Assembly (NCBI GenBank): GCA_020744425.1
Contig: JAGMUV010000006.1
Coordinates: forward strand, 2,046,001-2,110,000
Source: Dactylonectria macrodidyma
Taxonomy: Eukaryota > Ascomycota > Sordariomycetes > Hypocreales > Nectriaceae
Reading direction: 5' to 3'
Length of the DNA stretch: 64,000 nt
In this document: in pieces, positions 43,970 through 57,759 of the stretch
Numbering within the stretch: position 1 is the stretch's first letter
Layout of the letters: each line of letters opens with the position of its first letter
The notes under the pieces: model-generated
Told to the model about the DNA's origin: nothing
Databases searched by the model: none
Seen by the model: only the letters and a program-made list of their open reading frames with translations
Position numbers and translations under genes: made by a program

Positions 43970-45431
43970 TGTGACGACTAAACACAACCACAGGACTGAA
44001 CGGATCCCTTACTGAAACACACCGGGCGCAGTGCAATGCGATCTCGTCCCGACTACCCACGGCACAAACAGCAAATAAGTGAACGAGGCAGGGTCACTCG
44101 CGTCGGCACAGATTTGCAAGAAGAGGCTGGAGACAAAAAGGCGTGTTCACTTAGCGCGGGGTTCATCTCAAAGAGCTGGACCTTCAATTAATCAAGGTGG
44201 GGCAGACCTTTTGCAGATGCGGGACAGTGTGCGACGAGGGGCGCGCACACTGTATTTGCCTTTCGTGCACTGTGACGTACGCCATCCTTCAAGGATCAAA
44301 AGTCGAATGATGATACCAATTGATTAAGTTATGATGATGCCTGTCTCACCTTTGCGTCTCCGACCTCGTCACCGCCAATCTCTAATAATTACCGAGAAAG
44401 TGCACAAGCACCAGATCAACTCCCCGAGCTCCCCGCTGGGAATCCTGCCATGCCAGCATCAACGTCTCCAGGTGCACCAACACCCTCTCCACACGACTTC
44501 ATCCACCCACCCCTTGATCCATCCACGATATCCCCCGTCCAGTCGCGAGCAGAGGAGGCTCTGTTGCATCCCCCAGCTTGGACAAGAGGCAAGCAAGGGT
44601 CCTTTTGCCAGGATTCTCCAACCGCCGGTTCTCCAGCCCTTATTCCAGCCCGCCGCTAGAAGGCCTAAGTCCATCTCCATCCACTCCTCCTACCCAGGGC
44701 CTCAGATCTTAGCTGCACGCACGTCATGCTCGCCCCTCCCACTCGCCCCCCTCACCATCGACATCGACGCCAAAATCACACAATCAGCCTATGCTCGCTC
44801 CTCCGATGTCCCGATCTGTGCACCTTTTTGTCGCGCCAGCCGGCCCCCCGTAGAAGCGAATGGAGTGAACGGCCCGCGACTCACACCCGCAAGATCGGCT
44901 GTGGCGCACTGCATGCACCCGATTCCGGGGCATAAGCCTCCGCTCCGGCGGCAAGCGGCGAGCCGCGGCAGCATCAGTCACTGGCCTGGCCCCATTCTCC
45001 TTGTTCCTGCGTCATTCTCACCGCTCTCAACTCTTGCTCAGGTCAATTAACAGGCGGGCGTTGTTTCGTATGTGCCCTCCTTTGAATGTTTCAATGACGA
45101 CTACAATGAGAGCCGGATTATCGGCGGCGGCAGGACGAGGATCAATTTGCCGCCTCTCACGTAGAGCAGTCCCATGTATCATCACATCTTCTGGCTTGAC
45201 TTTTTATATGTCATTCCCATTCTCATTCTCATTGTAACCGAATCATAATATCCTTTACGCTTTTGTGAATCAACCTCACGCTGCAACATGTCCAGAGCTA
45301 AGCTATGCAGGCAAACATAACCAAGTAACCGCTTCAAAAGTATCCCAGCATGTGCGTTTCAAACGCCACAGGACCAATCGCTAAAAATGTTCATCGAAAA
45401 ATCTTAATCGACACCTCAGTCACCGTCCCCC
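43970..45431. other. 1.46-kb intergenic region
   Basis: It lies between the MED8 promoter and the choline sulfatase 3' end. Frames between 44330 and 45050 are Pro/Ser/His-rich on the plus strand but lack conserved sequence or splice context. No gene is supported. Confidence 0.5.
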
Positions 45432-47206
45432 TCAATTACGCGTTGACGAAACCGCTTTACTCTCGTAGCCATTGGCATCAACAAATGGGAACCGAGCCCG
45501 GCGCTCGAGATCGTCAAGGTCCATGTAAGAGCGAATATACCTGCGCATAGCATGTTAGCACGTCTTGGGCTTTACCGATGGTGCAATCTGAACGTGGCTT
45601 GTTGGGAGGGGGAGGGGTGCGGGTTGGAGGTGGTGTGGAGGGATGAGAATGGTGAGTCGACTTACTTCTTACGACCATCATCGACAGGGTCAAAGTCCCA
45701 ACTGGTGAATTCACCTTCCTTCAGAGCGTCCCACACAACTCGGCGGGAGCGCTGAGAAGCAAACACCTTGTTTGTAATGTCTTCAAAGTCCCACTTGGCG
45801 TTGGCCTCAGCCTCGAAGTTCTCAAATGCCTCCTTAGCCTCCTCCTCTTCTCGGGTTTGAGGGGCAATCTTCTTGAAACGGGCCAAGTTGTCCAGCTCCT
45901 TGGGATCTCGTTCCAGATTGTAAAGCTGGGGTTCATCGGCAGGGCATGTGATGTATTTCCAGGCACCCCGGCGGATCATCATCATGGGACGCACAGTTCC
46001 CTCGCCAGTGTACTCGGCAAAGACCGTGTCATGTCCTTCGCGGCCTTCAAGATGAGGCAACATGCTGATGCCATCCATTGGTAGATATGGAGCTGGCTTG
46101 GTGCCGACAAGATCGCAGATGGTAGGGAGTAGATCCAGAGTTGACACACTTTGGGTGACGCGGTGAGGCTTGAATCGCTGGGGGTAGTTGACCAACATGG
46201 GAACGCGGACCGACGACTCGAAGTAGCTCATCTTGTACCAAAGGTTGCGCTCGCCGAGCATGTCTCCGTGATCGCCACTGAAGATGACAATCGTATTCTC
46301 CGCAAGGCCGGCCTCCTCTAGCGTCTCAAGAAGCCTTCCGATACAATCGTCGACATAGCTGACCGAACCGTAGTATGCCCTCTTGGCCCGCTTGATCTGC
46401 TCGTCGGAGAAATTCTGGCCCCAAAGGTCGCAGACCTTGAGGAGACGCCTGCTGTGTGGATCTTGGTCCTCATTGGCGATGCGGACTTCAGGCAGGTTGA
46501 TATCGACATCTTCATAAAGGTTCCAGTACTTCTTGGTGATAGTGTAGGGATCGTGGGGGTGAGTGAGAGAGACGGTCAAGCAGAAGGGGCGCTGGTCACC
46601 ACCCTCACGAACGTGATTCCATAGGTACTGAGTGCTCTTGAACATGACTTCCTCGTCGTAGTCGAGCTGGTTGCTTCGTCCGCAAGGGCCAGCCTGGAGA
46701 ATAGAGCTGGCATTGTGGTACCACTCGAGGCGAGTGTCGGGCTCGTCCCAGTTGACGGCCCAGCCAAAGTCACCAGGGTAGATATCGCTGGTCAGACGCT
46801 GTTCATAGCCGTGCAGTTGGTCACCGATGAAATGCATCTTGCCAGCGAGGGCAGTGTGATAGCCCTTGGAGCGGAGGTAATGAGCATAAGTGGGCACATC
46901 GGATCCGATCTGGGCGGCGTTGTCGTAGGCTCCGATCTTCATGGGGAGCAGGCCACTGATCAAGCTCATGCGTGAGGGGGCGCAAAGGGGAGAGGGACAG
47001 TACGCAGAGTCGAACTGGACCGAGGTAGAGGCAAGTCGGTCAAGGTTAGGAGTCTTGATTTGGGAGTTGGGATTGTACATCTTCAACTGGGGGGCCGCCA
47101 GCTGGTCGGCCATGATGAAGAGGATGTTGGGCTTGGGAGCATCAGAGGGAGGGCTGGGTGTGTCCACACCGGCCGAGGGTGGGAGGGAGTTGAGATCAGG
47201 CGCCAT
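45432..47206 (-). CDS. Choline sulfatase (BetC-type sulfatase)
   Basis: There are two exons, 47206-45666 and 45540-45432, giving 549 residues. The short second exon supplies the conserved end YIRSYMDLDDLERRARFP. Key residues are present: NILFIMADQL with the metal-binding Asp; the formylglycine signature C75-A-P-S-R; the metal site HGDMLGERNLWYK; and SLTHPHDPYTI. The enzyme hydrolyses choline-O-sulfate to choline and sulfate. In fungi this mobilises a sulfur storage compound and feeds choline and glycine-betaine pathways, usually under sulfur control. The long reading frame upstream of the chosen ATG is not conserved. A CA/CT dinucleotide stretch lies immediately before the start. Confidence 0.94.
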
Positions 47207-50200
47207 TGTGTGTGTGTGAGAGAGAGGAGCCTTCTCTTTAGGACTATCTGAAATGCGTATTCGCGGGTTTCCCCTTTCGTGTGTTATGGCAGTCTTGGTA
47301 GTGTGGTTGAGCAAGTGGGAGAGGGTGATCGTGTAAGTGCGGACTAGGGCAGGGCGACTGTGGTTGTGTGTTTGCCTTTCAGAACCGTGTCTTGTTCTCA
47401 GACCCGAATAGGAGATGAGACAATAGAAGGAGGGAGGAGGAAGATATGAGAATATGAGTAAAGAACTTGGGGCAGTGAGTTGAGGCGAGATGGGAGCAGA
47501 AGCGGGAGGGGGACGGCCGAGTAATAAACGGATGGCGCAAGACGCGGGGCTAGCTAAGGGTGTGTGCGAAGTCGGTGTGGGCAAGACATAAACGCCCGTC
47601 AGGCTTAGACGCGTCTCTCGGGCGGAGTGCGATTAGCCTGCTTTCCACCTTTGTCCAGATGACGGGAACCACCGAAACAAGGGGGTTGAGAGAGTGTGGA
47701 CCGGGTTGATGGACAAGCTCGCTGAGTGCTCGTAGACAGGATGTGCGAATGGCACTGTATGGCTCTGCACTGTATGGTACCAACACTTGAACACACGTAC
47801 AGCGAAGACGGAGCACCAGGGTCCAGAAAAAGCAACGTCTGTTGATAGGACAGAGCCCGGCAAGCAGCAAGACGCAGAACGCAGGACGCAGAAATGCAGG
47901 GGAACGGAGATGGGGTTGGTGTTGTGATCTGGGGATGGAGGGGTGTCTAAAGTGGACGGTGCTTTGTGGCTTGAGGTGCGTGTGCACGAGAACGTCAGAG
48001 CGGCGGCGTGTAGACGTCGAATTGGAGAACTGGAAACGAGAATCGAGATGCAAGGAGGATCTGCTACTGTATCTAGAGGCAGGTAGATCTCTCAGTGGTG
48101 CACGCGAGACAAGAATTCCCCGAGCGGAAACCGAAAAGAGAACCAGAGAGCGGTGATGTGATTGACGCCACAAGTTTTGCAATGGAAAATCGGGGACGGG
48201 AACGGCGGCGCCTTTATCCTCTGCTCTCCGGGACGAGATTCTAGTGCCAGAACACGAGAGCCGGCTAGCGTAGAGGGAGCTAGGTGCTAGGGTTTCCTTT
48301 CGTTAGTGTTGACTTGTCAATCTGGTCAGATGGATCACACAAGTAGGTACGAAGTAAGCTCTGTGGCCAAGATACGGAGAGGTTTTGGGCGTGGGCGTGG
48401 GTGTGTGGGTGCGGGTTGCGGGTGTGTGTCTTGAAGGCAGGATTTGTAAACGGCAGATGCAATGACCGCAAAGTATCGCATATCTCGGCGCTGCAGGGAA
48501 GGGCGGGAAAGAGGTCACGAGGGCCATGGGGGCAACGAATATCATTCTGCAACCCAATCCAATGGCCTCGGGCTTGGTTGTTCTGTGGGATCGTCTCGTC
48601 CGGCCTGCGTCAGATGATATCAGGAGACCAGGAGACGGAGACGAACTCCAAGAGAGCCCGTGTTGCAACCACGATCCCTGGTCCATTGAGACATCAGACA
48701 CCGTGAACTTTCCGCTTCATCACAAGCCGATGTTCTCATGCCCCCCCCCCCCCCAGACAGGCAAGCCAAGGCTGGCAGGGGAGCGGGGATGGAGAGCGGC
48801 GGTGTGAAGATATGCGAATGCTCTCCGGCCCGGCTAACAAGACTGAGGGAAGACTGGGCTAGCCTGGCACACTGGACGTCGACAGAAAAGTCAGCCACAT
48901 GGAGGTGGACACTGGCTAACTGGAAACCTAGGAAAGGGTTGACGACGGGATGCAAAGAAAAAAGACCTGGCGCGGTGCGATGCAAGGATCCAAGGCTTAG
49001 CAACTACTCGATTCGGTGCTAGGCAGGCTCCGGTTGGTCAATTGCGCCTTCCACCCCTGGGCCAGTGGGCGGACACACCCACACCTCCACTCCTTCCAAG
49101 GTTCTCTGAGCCACCAAGACCACCAAAGACCATCAAAAACTGACTGGCTTGACTGCCACTCTTCATAGGCCGTCTTCTCGGGCTACTGCTGCCACCCTCT
49201 ACAACCGCCCTCTACAAGCCATCCTAGTCCTCCTTCGTCATCCTTCATCACGATCAGCCACCGCTAAAAGCCACCACTTGACAAGCTCAGTGACAGAGCG
49301 GCATAGCAATGGAGGGACCCTTTCACAAAAACAACCCGAAGTATTGCCCCCCTCACGAGCTTCAACCTCCATCGATCCATTCCATAGCTAACACACGCGT
49401 CCCCGGGAAACTTCTCCACCGCTATCAGCCCTGGCCCATGGTTCCCGTCGTCACCACCTCTCTCTCTCCTCCGACTTGCAGGGTACTTGGCTTATGAGCC
49501 AGCTTGTTCGTTCTTGGGGTATGAAGAGCAGCTAAGGCCATGCTGTCCATTAGATCCCATGCTGTGGAGCTTTATCACCATCATCGGGACGTTCATCTTT
49601 GGTCTCCTTGTGAGTTTTCCTCTTTGCCTCTCTCCTGCGGGCCCTCCGGCAATGGAGAGTGTGTTGCAAGGAGGCAAACAGAATCCCCGTCCCCACATGC
49701 ACTTGTCGAGGGTTTTACCTCGTACTGTATGCGCCTCTGTCCCAGGCTGCCATTATTCCCAACCTGTGAGGTGTCGTGGTCCTTGAGAGTTGCACCAACA
49801 CATACATTCCTACCTTAGTGTGTGTGTGTGTGTGAGGGTGCGCCATGTCGTGTTCGCGCGCTTGGCCCCAAGACGCTGGGCCCATGCAACGTTCTCCGCC
49901 TGCATCCTTATCCGCACATCCTTTGGGCTCCATCTCACTCCATTTCGCGTTGGAAATCCTCAACCCCAAAGAATTGTCTATACGGTGCACAAAACTTCAA
50001 TTATCACTGTCTAACCCCACTAGCTCCCGCCCTCGCATGCCAGTCTCTACGCACTGTATAGACAATTTCTCGTGCCCTCACTTTTCGAACGGCGCTCAGC
50101 AGCTCCACCAGTGTGACAATCTGCTGCACTCATTCATGATCCAGATGCTTCTCAGCCGTCAGCCACCTTGTCTCTCGCTACTTTCCTCTTTTCTCGTCGT

Positions 50201-52450
50201 CTCCCTACACCCTTTGGCATCAGCTTTGGGGCTTTTTGAGGTCCCGTGGTCTCTCGTTAACCGCAACTTGCGCCTTCTTCGGCCGTGTGTTTGGGATGAT
50301 GCTTGCCCGGGGCAGTCATGTCCATGATAATCTCGACAATAATGACTGATGACGGTCGAGCACTCATCGACCTCCCTGCTTCGGGCAAGGTTACCGAGCC
50401 GCTTCTTTCCGAGTCATCCACAAGCCTGACCTACCATGGCTTTGTCCAGAACTGCCACACCGTCGCTCCTTTGCTCTATGGCCCTCTGTCTCTAGCGCAT
50501 GGGCATATCCATGGAGTCCAAGGAGTCCAGGACCCCTACGCCGTTCCTTAGTGTAATAACGCCTTGTCAGCAGCCAATGGTGCAATCCGGGGTCGCGCCA
50601 AAACTTTGCGCGACAACCCGGGGGTGCAAATTCGATGACCCATCATTGATTCCAGCCGGAGGCACAAGTTGGTTGAAATTCAAAATCACCCCTTCCATAC
50701 TCCCGATGTCGACATTCAAATATCGCCCCATTTTCGCTCTTTTTCCCCAAGCTTATACTGCCGTTGTCGCCCCGGACGATCCGCCTTGCCTTTCGCCCCT
50801 GTCTTATGAATCCTATGCCGACATACCGCATCTTGAATCCCGGACCGGATCTCATTCGCTACGAGCCCGGACCTTGAAGGCCTGATCGTCAGTTATCCCG
50901 ACTTCCGGCCCGCTGGTGGTTATCAGCCCGCGTCCACCAACCCAAGCCCGCAACAAAACGCCCTTTTGGTTGCACAGTACGGCAACGACTCATCACATGC
51001 CACGCTCTTGAATACGCTACATTCCGTGCCACATTTACGCGAGACCTGCATGATCCATCTGCCGGGCGACTGAAGGACTGATTAACAATCCATCTTTTGA
51101 GCGCCGCGTCGTCCACAGGCCTTCCGATTCATCTCCATTCACCAGTTCCCGTCGCACCAGTACCTTGGCCTCTGAGCCTCTCGACTCGCTTCTCACTAAA
51201 GTCACACGGTCAATACAAATTCTATCCTGGATCTTGCTCTGCTGACCTTTTTTTTTTTTGCCCTTTGTCGGGAACTCGAGGCCTCAATTTCCCCAACCAT
51301 TCGCGAGATTTCTTGTGCACCTCACTAGCCACTTTCAACACCGAGTTCATCGCTTATCTCCATAGCACCCTTGATCTCCTCCACAATTTACGTGACTCGG
51401 TTCAACAGATCCGTCAACGGTCACGCCGACAAGCTAGACCTAGGTTCCAATCACGCGACACTTGAAGCAGTGCCAGCCTACCTAACCGCCGACCCTGCCA
51501 AGTCAACCTGCGTGCGCCCTTTTGGCTGGCCTCGCTCTTTAGCTGCAATGTCTCGACAACCCTTGTTACTGCGTCTTTTGGCGCACTCAGTTGGCTCTTC
51601 TCTGGATATGCAATAACGAGATGAGCACTGCCTCGCTTCCTGCACCCTCCTCTTTGTGCCTTAAAATTCTGCATGCACGAAACCTTTCTTCTGTCACCTT
51701 CCAAGCCTCGGGCCCTCGCCAGCGTCACCCACAGCCTTAGCGTCTGCGCTCGGTTTGCTTCGCAACTAACTCACTAGCCAACCAATCACCGCTTAGCTGA
51801 CCCGACAGCCGGTCACCGACAACCTATATCCGCTGGCCGGCTCACGGCCACAACTCCCGACACTATCGTGACAACTCTTCATCCGGATCGGACAAGTAAC
51901 AGGACACGTGATTAGCAACAACGGCAACTCGCCAACAAACACAGTGAATAGAAGAAAAGTGAATTCAGAAATAAAACATAATAAAGCTTATGTCGCCCTA
52001 CATTATGCCAATAAACGCGATATCCAGGTTTTCCCTTCTCCATCGTGAACGCAAGCAAGACATGAACCAGAATCCCATGCTACCATCCGACCTTTGAACC
52101 CTTTAAGTCCCCTTCGCCCTCCTAATGTTCCTAAAACTTGTAGTCATGAGTTTGTGTGTCATTCACGTTATACACCCATCTGCCCTGTCCGCCTCGTCCG
52201 TCCCTCCAACACAAAGCAGCCTAAAACACCAAATTGCACCGCGAAACCCAACGCGCCAGTTCGCAATGCTCGTCAATCTTGCGTCCTTCCCTCTCATCTG
52301 ATTTTGATTTCCTGGCGCTGGTGACTCCGCCGTCAGCGCCCACACGAGGCCACATTACACCCTTGCCGTATTGACATGGCCCCCACCAGGGGGACCAACG
52401 GCGGACGATTTGTTGTTTCGACTGACCCGTTGTTTTCCAAGTCAATCCCT
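47207..52450. other. 5.2-kb gene-free region
   Basis: No convincing coding gene on either strand. It contains the choline sulfatase promoter (CA/CT repeat next to the ATG), a 14-base C run (48741-48754), a TG microsatellite (49819-49834) and a 12-base T run (51248-51259). From about 49100 to 52000 the plus strand is pyrimidine-biased and resembles fungal leader sequence, but no long ORF follows. Confidence 0.5.
49819..49834 (+). repeat. TG microsatellite (about 8 units)
   Basis: A direct dinucleotide run in non-coding DNA. Confidence 0.95.
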
Positions 52451-55400
52451 TCATTGGGTTCGGTAGAACTTCTTATATAGCAGATGCAACAGCAAGTTGA
52501 CGTTGAGCTTGAGGTTGCCTTCAAACAAGTTCATGAACTGGTGCGCCTCAAATTGGGCCTGCAACAGGTCCTCAATGGGCACCAGCGCGCTGGCTCCCGG
52601 GATCTGGATGTGGCCTCGAGAGCCCTCAAGGTTGAAGACTCCTACCTCGTCGCAAGAGAGTGTCAGGTTTATCTTGTCCAGGTCCCGCTCGCCAACGCCA
52701 GTCCATGTCACCAGCACGCCCTTCTCCGACAGTGCCCGCGCGCTGTACTTGTAGCTGCCAAACTTTGGTACACGGCCACTACGCTCCAGCTCGCGCTGGT
52801 GGTTGTACTGCTTTGTGAAAGGCATCAAGAAACGCTTCTTTCTACAAGGGGACATTAGTAACAAACATTTAAAAGCAACAAAGGAATCCGAACTTACCCC
52901 TTCTTATTTTGCAGTGTCCCCATTGCTTGTTCGATGTAGTCGTCATAACTTTTGCGCTGCTGCTCCAGGTACTTAGCCTTTTGGTGCAGGTTACCCAAGG
53001 TTAAACGGACGCCCTCGAGCTCGCGCTGGCGCTGGACACGTCGACGGCTCTTGGTCCGGATATCGAGTGCGATGGCGTTGAGAACGTCCTGGAAGTGGTT
53101 GTGCTTCGATATGCGGCCCAGATGTTCCAAATGCATCACGTTCTCGAGTGCTGTCCGTTTGAGATCATGGTATGACATCTGAGTCACGTCGATCATGTTG
53201 GCGTCTGAGTAGGCACCTCGTGTCCTGCTATCTGCGGCAAAGTCTTCACGCAGTAGCAAGTCCCACTTGCGCTCATCTTCAGGAGTGATAGGCTTGATGA
53301 GAATGTCCATGAGGTTGGCACCCGTCTGGACGCGGATGATGTACAGAACGCATCGCTTTGTCTCCATGAACAGAGTCTTGACCTCGGCCTCGGGGTCGTC
53401 AACGTCATGAAGCTTGGGGGTGAGGAACATTTGAATGTCCGATGAGCCCGCGGCGTTCATTTCGTTCTCGTTGTTCTTAGCACTGCCCAGGTCGTGCATG
53501 ATCTCTCGCAAGACGTCATCACGGTTAGGGCACATGGAGGGAAGCTCTGCCGCGACAAGGTTGTGGATGGCAAAGACGTCCGTCATCTTGATGTATAGAG
53601 TGGGCTTGTTCTTGGCGTAGAGGTCGTTGTACTCATCAATATCAAACGTCTGCTCGGCATCCTGTACCGTAATCAGTTCGTTTGTGATTTGGTTCAGTCG
53701 GTCAATCGACTCGGCAACAAAGGCGTTGAGAGGCTGTAAATAGATGTTTTCGCCGCCGAATGGACGACCAGAGGCGATCTGGCTAATGACCTTGGCGACC
53801 TCGCTCAAGTTTCGCTTTTGCAGAGGACTCAACATTCTCTCAATCACACCAAAATTCTCGGGGCTGGTGACAGCGGGCTGGAGGTAGAAACGCCAGACCC
53901 AATTCGAGACTATTTGGAGTAGATTCTCAGGAGGGTCTCGCTTGAAATGTTGGCGCAAGCCGTCGAAGATTTGGCGACATACGAATCGAAGGCCATAAGG
54001 CATCCTGTGCAAATGATCTTCCAAAGCGATAAAGAACTGGTCGCAGATCTCCCGCAGGTCACGAAGGTGGTCAATGAACAGTCTTCGAGTCTCAGGATCG
54101 CGAATAGCAATTTCTCGGGGCACGTCCAGCGGCCTTCGGTCGGGGTCGCCTGTGCGGAGCTCCTCATTGCTAATGGCCGATTTGTAAATTTGCATAGGAT
54201 CACTCTCGAGGTCGAGAGCAGGATCTTCAACGATATTGTCACGGATCACAGGCCCCAGGACGTCTCGGAGGTACTTCCGATCACGCGGTGAGCGGGTGTA
54301 GTTGGTCAACAGTTTGGACCAGAAGAAGTTTCCCCGGAGGAAGTCCTGAGCGGTCCTGGCGCCTCCGATCTCCTCCCTGATAGATCGGGCGATTAACTTG
54401 AGCAAGTAGTACTCTTCTCGTCGCTTCTGGGCATAACCAAATAGACTCATCATCAGAAGCTCAACTCGCTTGCATTCGTTTTCGGCAGTGCCTTGCTCGC
54501 GAATACGCTTGAAAAGTCGGGCAAGGTACTGAGGTTGGGTCTGGAGATTGAAAAAGAGCTGCTGGTACGATTCTAGCTTCTTTCTTGAACCCTTGTTGAG
54601 CGCCTTCAGATCAAATTGGTTGGCTGAACTCATAGAGCTGTTGGCTAGAAAGCCCATGGAATGGCCGCCAAAGTTGTGCTGGTGGCGGACAACTTCGTCT
54701 AGCGTGATCTTGTTCTTGACGAGGAGGGCAATCTTGATATCGAGCTGATCGATGTACTGCTCCAACATTTCGTTCTGTCGAACCTGTTGGACTACTGTCT
54801 TGCGCATGCGCTCGAACTCGATTTCCTCGTTGAAGTCAAAGTCGCTGTCGTTGAGCAGGTGGACGAAGTTCTTGACGGCATTGACAGGTGGGTTTTTGCC
54901 GGTGGTCAGACTCTTGTAAGCTTCTCCTTGGACTTTGGCGCGGACAAAACTCTGGATTTTGACAACCTTTTGCATGTTCTCGTTGAAGAAACGTTTCTTC
55001 TCTTCGAACCGAGCTCGGACAATGAATCCCTGGGCAGCGGTCTGGAGAGCAACAATGGATTCCTCCTCTTGTTCAAGCTCAGCCAAGATATCCTCCACCC
55101 TGGCCCTCTCCATCATCGCTCTGAGGATGCTTTGTAGCTGGATGACTTGAGGCGTGTGAGAGTTCAACTCGGCCATGAATGCCTTGTGTTGGTTCCGGTA
55201 CAGGGCCCCTCGGATGTTGCTTTGTAGTTGAACGACCTCAGGCGCATGGGAGTTCAATTCGTCCATCAAAGCTTCGTGTTGATTTCGATACAGGAATCCT
55301 CGGATGTTGCTTTGTAGCTGAATGGTCTCGGGTGTATGGGAGATCAATTCATTCATGGTTGCTTCATGTTGTTTTCGATATAGGAAGCCTCGGATGTTGC

Positions 55401-57759
55401 TTTGAAGGGTGGTGATTTCGGGCACTTGCTGCTCGAGCTGTTGTTGGTCTGCCGCAATGTCCTGTCGCTTGAGCATACCCCTCATCATTGCTTGAAGTTC
55501 GATCACGGCAGGTTCATTCTCATTCAAGTCGTCCAGCTGTTTCGTGACCGCTCTCCTAACGGCAACTGCGCGAGCCATGGCCTGGAGCTGACCGATTTCG
55601 GGCACATGCTTCTTCAGCTCTACTTTCAACACGTCGGTATCATTCCGAGAAAGAAGGCCGCGAGCGAATGCTTGGATCGAGGTCCATTGAGGAGCAAAAG
55701 CGCGCAATTGCTCCTGCTCATGATGGATCTGGTTTCGAGTCAGCGCAGCCCTCGCCGCAGCCTGCAACCCAGAAATCACAGGGGCATGATCATCCAGCTC
55801 TTGGAGGTCCTTTTCAACTTTTTGTCTCAGGAGCATGCCACGAACGGCGGCCTGCAGCTTTGGGACTTCGGTGGACGTCTTTTTGGTCTCCCGTTGCTGC
55901 GCGACGTGGTTTTTCCTGAGCAAAAAGCCTCTGGAGAGCGCTTGGATCTCCCTGATAGGTCCTCCGCACCTGGAGAGCTGAGATGTCAGGTCTCGTACCT
56001 CATGGCGGACTTTCTGAGCCCGTATGATATTCTGTAACTCCAGAACATCAGGTTCAATGGCCTTCCAGACTCGGTCGCTGTTCTCCAACCTCCGTCGAAC
56101 TAGGAAGCCACGGGCAGCGCTCTGTAGTTGAACGGCGAACTGCCTCATCTGCATACGGTAATCCATAATTTGTCGTGTGAAGTCGGCGCGAATTCGAGAT
56201 TGCAGGTCGATCAACCATTCCTCTTCATCCCAAAGCCTTTGCATGGTTTCGCCCAGTTTCACGCGATGCATAGCACCTCGGATCTGCGCCTGAAGCTCGA
56301 CGATGGATTCCTCGTTCTCATGCAATTCTCGCTCAATCCGTTCTTCTTCAGTCTCTTCGGGTTCTGGCTCGGGTTCAGGGACGCCAAAGTCCGCGCTCAT
56401 GTTACCAAAGCTTGGCATTGTAGCTCCAAGCTTATCAAGGCCCTTCTGCACAGCCTCAAGTTCATGATGCTCGAACTCAAGTTGGCCCACAAGGTTGCCC
56501 ATTTGGAAACCTACTATGCCTTTCCGGAACAGAAGCCAACTAAGGGCGTGGATGCAGTAGATTACTTTTGGGATGTTCTTCTTCTCATATAAATCAATGA
56601 GTTCGAAACGGAAGAGGTCTGGAACCTCCACCTCGTCGAGGTACCGGAAGAAGATCGCAATGTTATCTGAGTGTCGATATTGGAGCTTGGGATTGCGAAA
56701 TATTCGAAAACGCCTGTTGATGTTGATCGCCTCCACCACTTCTGCCAGAGTGACACCGTCACGCAAGGCCTCCTCCAACTCAACGATGGGGGGGATGGAC
56801 TTGTTGATGACGCCCTCAATCCATTCTTTGGCTTCGCCAATGTGGCAGAGATATTCGTAGGCTTGGAGAAATTGTCGTTGTTTGTCCATCCAAAGACGGC
56901 TTTCCCAGGTAGATGAGGGAGTCTTGCGGTGGTTTCCTTGGACATTCTCGGCGCGTTGTAATTTCCGTCGGCCTCGTAGGCCAACGACTTCTTGCGCAGA
57001 GGACGTTATGCCGAAGTCCTCCGCGGATTCTGACTGCACCAATCGAGAAAGGGTCCTCAACTGGCTTGTTGAAGACCGCCCAAATTCCTCAATGTCGTCC
57101 CGTGCAAGATGGGTGCTAGGTGCATGGTGTGATGTGGGTGACTGTGGAGGTCCGCTGCCGGGCCGATGCGAATCGGATCGAGTCAAGAGCATGGAGTTGG
57201 GGCGCATTGGAAGAGCGCGGGGGGGCGAGACTGGAGCAGAATGGACATCGTTTTGGCCTATCGACAGCCCACTGATATCAACGCTCTTGCCACGGTCATG
57301 GCGGTGCGAGTTATAGCTGTGCGGAGGCGTTGCAGGCGGAGTGGCTGCTGGAGCTTGGGGGAGTGGGCGAAGAGACTGGCGAGCGGAGCTGTAGAGGCTG
57401 TCCGGAGCCTTCTTGGGACTGGTCATTTCCCCGGCTTCAAAGGTGCGAGCTCTAGCTCTCACATCGCTCTGTGCACGCTTATGGTTGGGTGCTGAAGAGC
57501 CGTAGCCACTCGAGGCGTTTGTTGACTGGCTGTGGGCGCTGTGCTCGGAGCTGTATGAATAGCCTGATGAGGCGGATGACGAGGTCGTTGAGGGGAAACG
57601 GTTGATGGAGGTGGATGCCGAGGCGGTGGCAGCAAAGTCGATGGTGTGCGACTGGCGCAACGGGTGAGGCTGATGTTGGAGGTGAGATTGAGTGCGAGGA
57701 GGCGAATGGTGATGGTGGAAACGGGACGACATTGTTGATGACGGGCCTCTGGTTGTCAT
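52451..57759 (-). CDS. rng2: IQGAP / Rng2-type Ras-GAP-like scaffold protein
   Basis: There are two exons, 57759-52898 and 52841-52451, giving 1750 residues. The N-terminal 285 residues are disordered and Ser/Pro/His-rich. A calponin-homology domain follows (about 290-415: FLQAYEYLCHIGEAKEWIEG..). Then come many IQ-type repeats (about 470-990; LQxxxRGxLxR) and a RasGAP-related domain (about 1080-1400; LLTNYTRSPRDRKYLRDVLGPVI). The RasGAP C-terminal domain (about 1560-1740) crosses the intron. IQGAPs bind actin, calmodulin/myosin light chain and Rho-type GTPases and organise the cytokinetic ring and septum. The GAP fold in IQGAPs is usually catalytically inactive. ATGs at 57759 and 57732 are both plausible; the frame open to 58071 is not conserved. 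Confidence 0.94.
55115..55435 (-). repeat. 99-bp tandem repeats encoding 33-residue IQ units in IQGAP
   Basis: Three to four consecutive copies, highly similar at DNA level, encode LQSNIRGFLYRxQHEAxMxEL units separated by SHxPExxQ. The conservation points to recent duplication or homogenisation. Confidence 0.9.

Noticed and set aside
44331..45050. 239-codon plus-strand frame rich in Pro/His/Ser
   Set aside because: Composition follows the CT bias of the region; no recognisable domain.
49487..50551. Several 80-160 codon plus-strand frames
   Set aside because: Short, overlapping, not connectable by credible splice sites, no homology recognised.
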